A stretch of DNA of 5,832 nucleotides from Lachnospiraceae bacterium UBA6452 (GTDB lineage: Bacteria > Bacillota > Clostridia > Lachnospirales > Lachnospiraceae), in contig DJNY01000117.1 in the NCBI GenBank assembly GCA_002441865.1, positions 5,085-10,916 of the forward strand. Reading direction: 5' to 3'. The notes beneath the pieces were generated by a model, which was given only the letters and a program-made list of their open reading frames with translations, was not told the DNA's origin and ran no database searches. This document shows positions 4,939 through 5,832 of the stretch, piece by piece. The translations under genes and the position numbers were made by a program. The first letter of the stretch is position 1, and the number at the start of each line of letters is the position of its first letter.

Positions 4939-5832
4939 TCAGCAGATCTCTGCTCCTGCAGGCATCGGTTTTTCAGGTGTCACAAGTGCCAGATTGCCTT
5001 CTGCGTCTTCCGCACACAGAAGCATACCCTCGCTTAAAACGCCGGCAAGTTTTGCAGGCTTTAAGTTCACAAGAACCATAACCTTCTTACCAACCATTTC
5101 TTCCGGTGTATAGTGTGCTCTGATACCGGATACGATCTGTTTTGTCGTAGAACCGATCTTTACCTGTGAGCAGAGCAGCTTTTTGCTCTTCGGAACAGCT
5201 TCACAGGAAATGATCTCGCCTACCTGGAACTGCATCTTTCCAAAATCATCAAATGTGATCTCCGGTTTTGCTTCGATATCGATCACAGCCTCTTCCTCTT
5301 TTGCTTCTTCTGCGGGGATTCCGGCTTCTTTTCTTCTCTGTTCAAACATTTCGTCAGCCTTTGCAACAACTTCTGCCACATCCTGACGGGCAAATAAGAT
5401 CTCTGGTTTTTCCGTTACTTTATTACCGCTTGGATACAGACCGAATTTCTCAATGTCGTCAAAGCTTCTGATCTGTGTATTCAGCTGTGCCACGATCTTT
5501 TCTGCCGTCTGCGGCATATATGGCTCAAGCAGGGAAGCACCGATCGTGATGCCTTCTACCAGATTGTAAAGAACGGTTGCAAGACGATCCTTCTTTGCCT
5601 CATCCTTGGCAAGTACCCATGGCTCTGTTTCATCAATATATTTATTGCATCTCTTAAAGAGAACAAAGATCTCTGTGATCGCATCTGCGACACGCAGATC
5701 ATCCATCTTCTTTGCAACTCTCTTGTATGTGTCTGTTACAACAGCCTTCAGATCCGCATCGATCGCAGCCTGCGCCGGATCATCGGATTCACCCTTGTTT
5801 TCCACAACGCCGCCAAAATACTTGTTGCTCAT
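4939..5832 (-). CDS. metG: Methionyl-tRNA synthetase, C-terminal part (5' end beyond the window)
   Basis: This enzyme charges tRNA-Met with methionine in the cytoplasm and is essential. Only the last 297 residues are present. Residues ~1-135 of the fragment are the helical anticodon-binding domain; NKYIDETEPWVLAK (63-76) carries the tryptophan (W72) that corresponds to the anticodon-reading Trp of bacterial MetRS. Then come an acidic, Glu-rich linker (~150-190) and a C-terminal Trbp111/EMAP-like tRNA-binding OB domain (~193-297; FQVGEIISCEAVPKSKKLL and LVNLKPAKLAGVLSEGM are typical). The catalytic domain with HIGH and KMSKS must lie to the right of the window. The Met at the right edge matches the internal M-x-NKYF segment of full-length enzymes, so it is not a true start. 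The TGA stop at 4941-4939 is followed 10 bases later by the hydrolase gene. Confidence 0.96.
   Translation of the reverse strand: MSNKYFGGVVENKGESDDPAQAAIDADLKAVVTDTYKRVAKKMDDLRVADAITEIFVLFKRCNKYIDETEPWVLAKDEAKKDRLATVLYNLVEGITIGASLLEPYMPQTAEKIVAQLNTQIRSFDDIEKFGLYPSGNKVTEKPEILFARQDVAEVVAKADEMFEQRRKEAGIPAEEAKEEEAVIDIEAKPEITFDDFGKMQFQVGEIISCEAVPKSKKLLCSQVKIGSTTKQIVSGIRAHYTPEEMVGKKVMVLVNLKPAKLAGVLSEGMLLCAEDAEGNLALVTPEKPMPAGAEIC

Noticed and set aside
4242..5037. Several plus-strand frames opposite the hydrolase and the metG end
   Set aside because: They overlap genes with complete catalytic motifs on the minus strand and show no domains or start signals.
5830..5832. ATG at the right edge as a start of a stand-alone C-terminal MetRS protein
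   Set aside because: The residues match the internal M-x-NKYF segment before the anticodon-binding domain of full-length MetRS, so the gene almost surely continues beyond the window.

Overview
The window looks like ordinary chromosome from a low-to-mid GC Firmicute, most likely a gut Lachnospiraceae (Blautia/Dorea/Roseburia type). This rests on strong AGGAGG ribosome sites, a DUF1002 (YpuA-like) secreted protein, and a stand-alone MsmX/UgpC-type ATPase paired with a CdaR/PucR-family regulator. The family assignment is inferred from protein resemblance, not from a database search. All six genes lie on the minus strand, so transcription runs from the right edge to the left.

Right part (5832 down to 2521) is a tight four-gene string. 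It holds the C-terminal half of methionyl-tRNA synthetase (metG, cut by the right edge), an alpha/beta hydrolase of the monoglyceride-lipase/lysophospholipase type, a secreted DUF1002 protein, and a GNAT acetyltransferase. Gaps are 10, 35 and 0 bases. I see no terminator or obvious promoter inside the string, so it reads as one operon headed by or including metG. The hydrolase start (ATG or TTG) is doubtful because its Shine-Dalgarno abuts the ATG. The GNAT start directly abuts the DUF1002 stop, which suggests translational coupling.

Middle (2520-2395) is a 126-base intergenic region. It carries the probable promoter of the next gene: a perfect TATAAT lying inside a 14-bp palindrome, no good -35, and a 9-bp direct repeat whose near copy covers the -35 position. 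This looks like a regulated promoter.

Left part (2394-118) holds a 370-aa MalK/MsmX/UgpC-type sugar-ABC-transporter ATPase, then a strong intrinsic terminator, then a CdaR-like regulator. The regulator's ribosome site starts within ten bases of the terminator's T tract, so it probably depends on readthrough. No permease or binding protein is present, which fits an ATPase shared by several sugar importers.

Left edge (1-118) is a non-coding, highly palindromic stretch that begins on the regulator's stop codon. It has a 63-base hairpin with perfect 12-bp ends plus smaller triloop hairpins. It resembles a dispersed intergenic repeat (REP/MITE-like) and is the part of the window least explained by known genes. 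I found no CRISPR array, tRNA, rRNA, transposase, phage gene or defence system.
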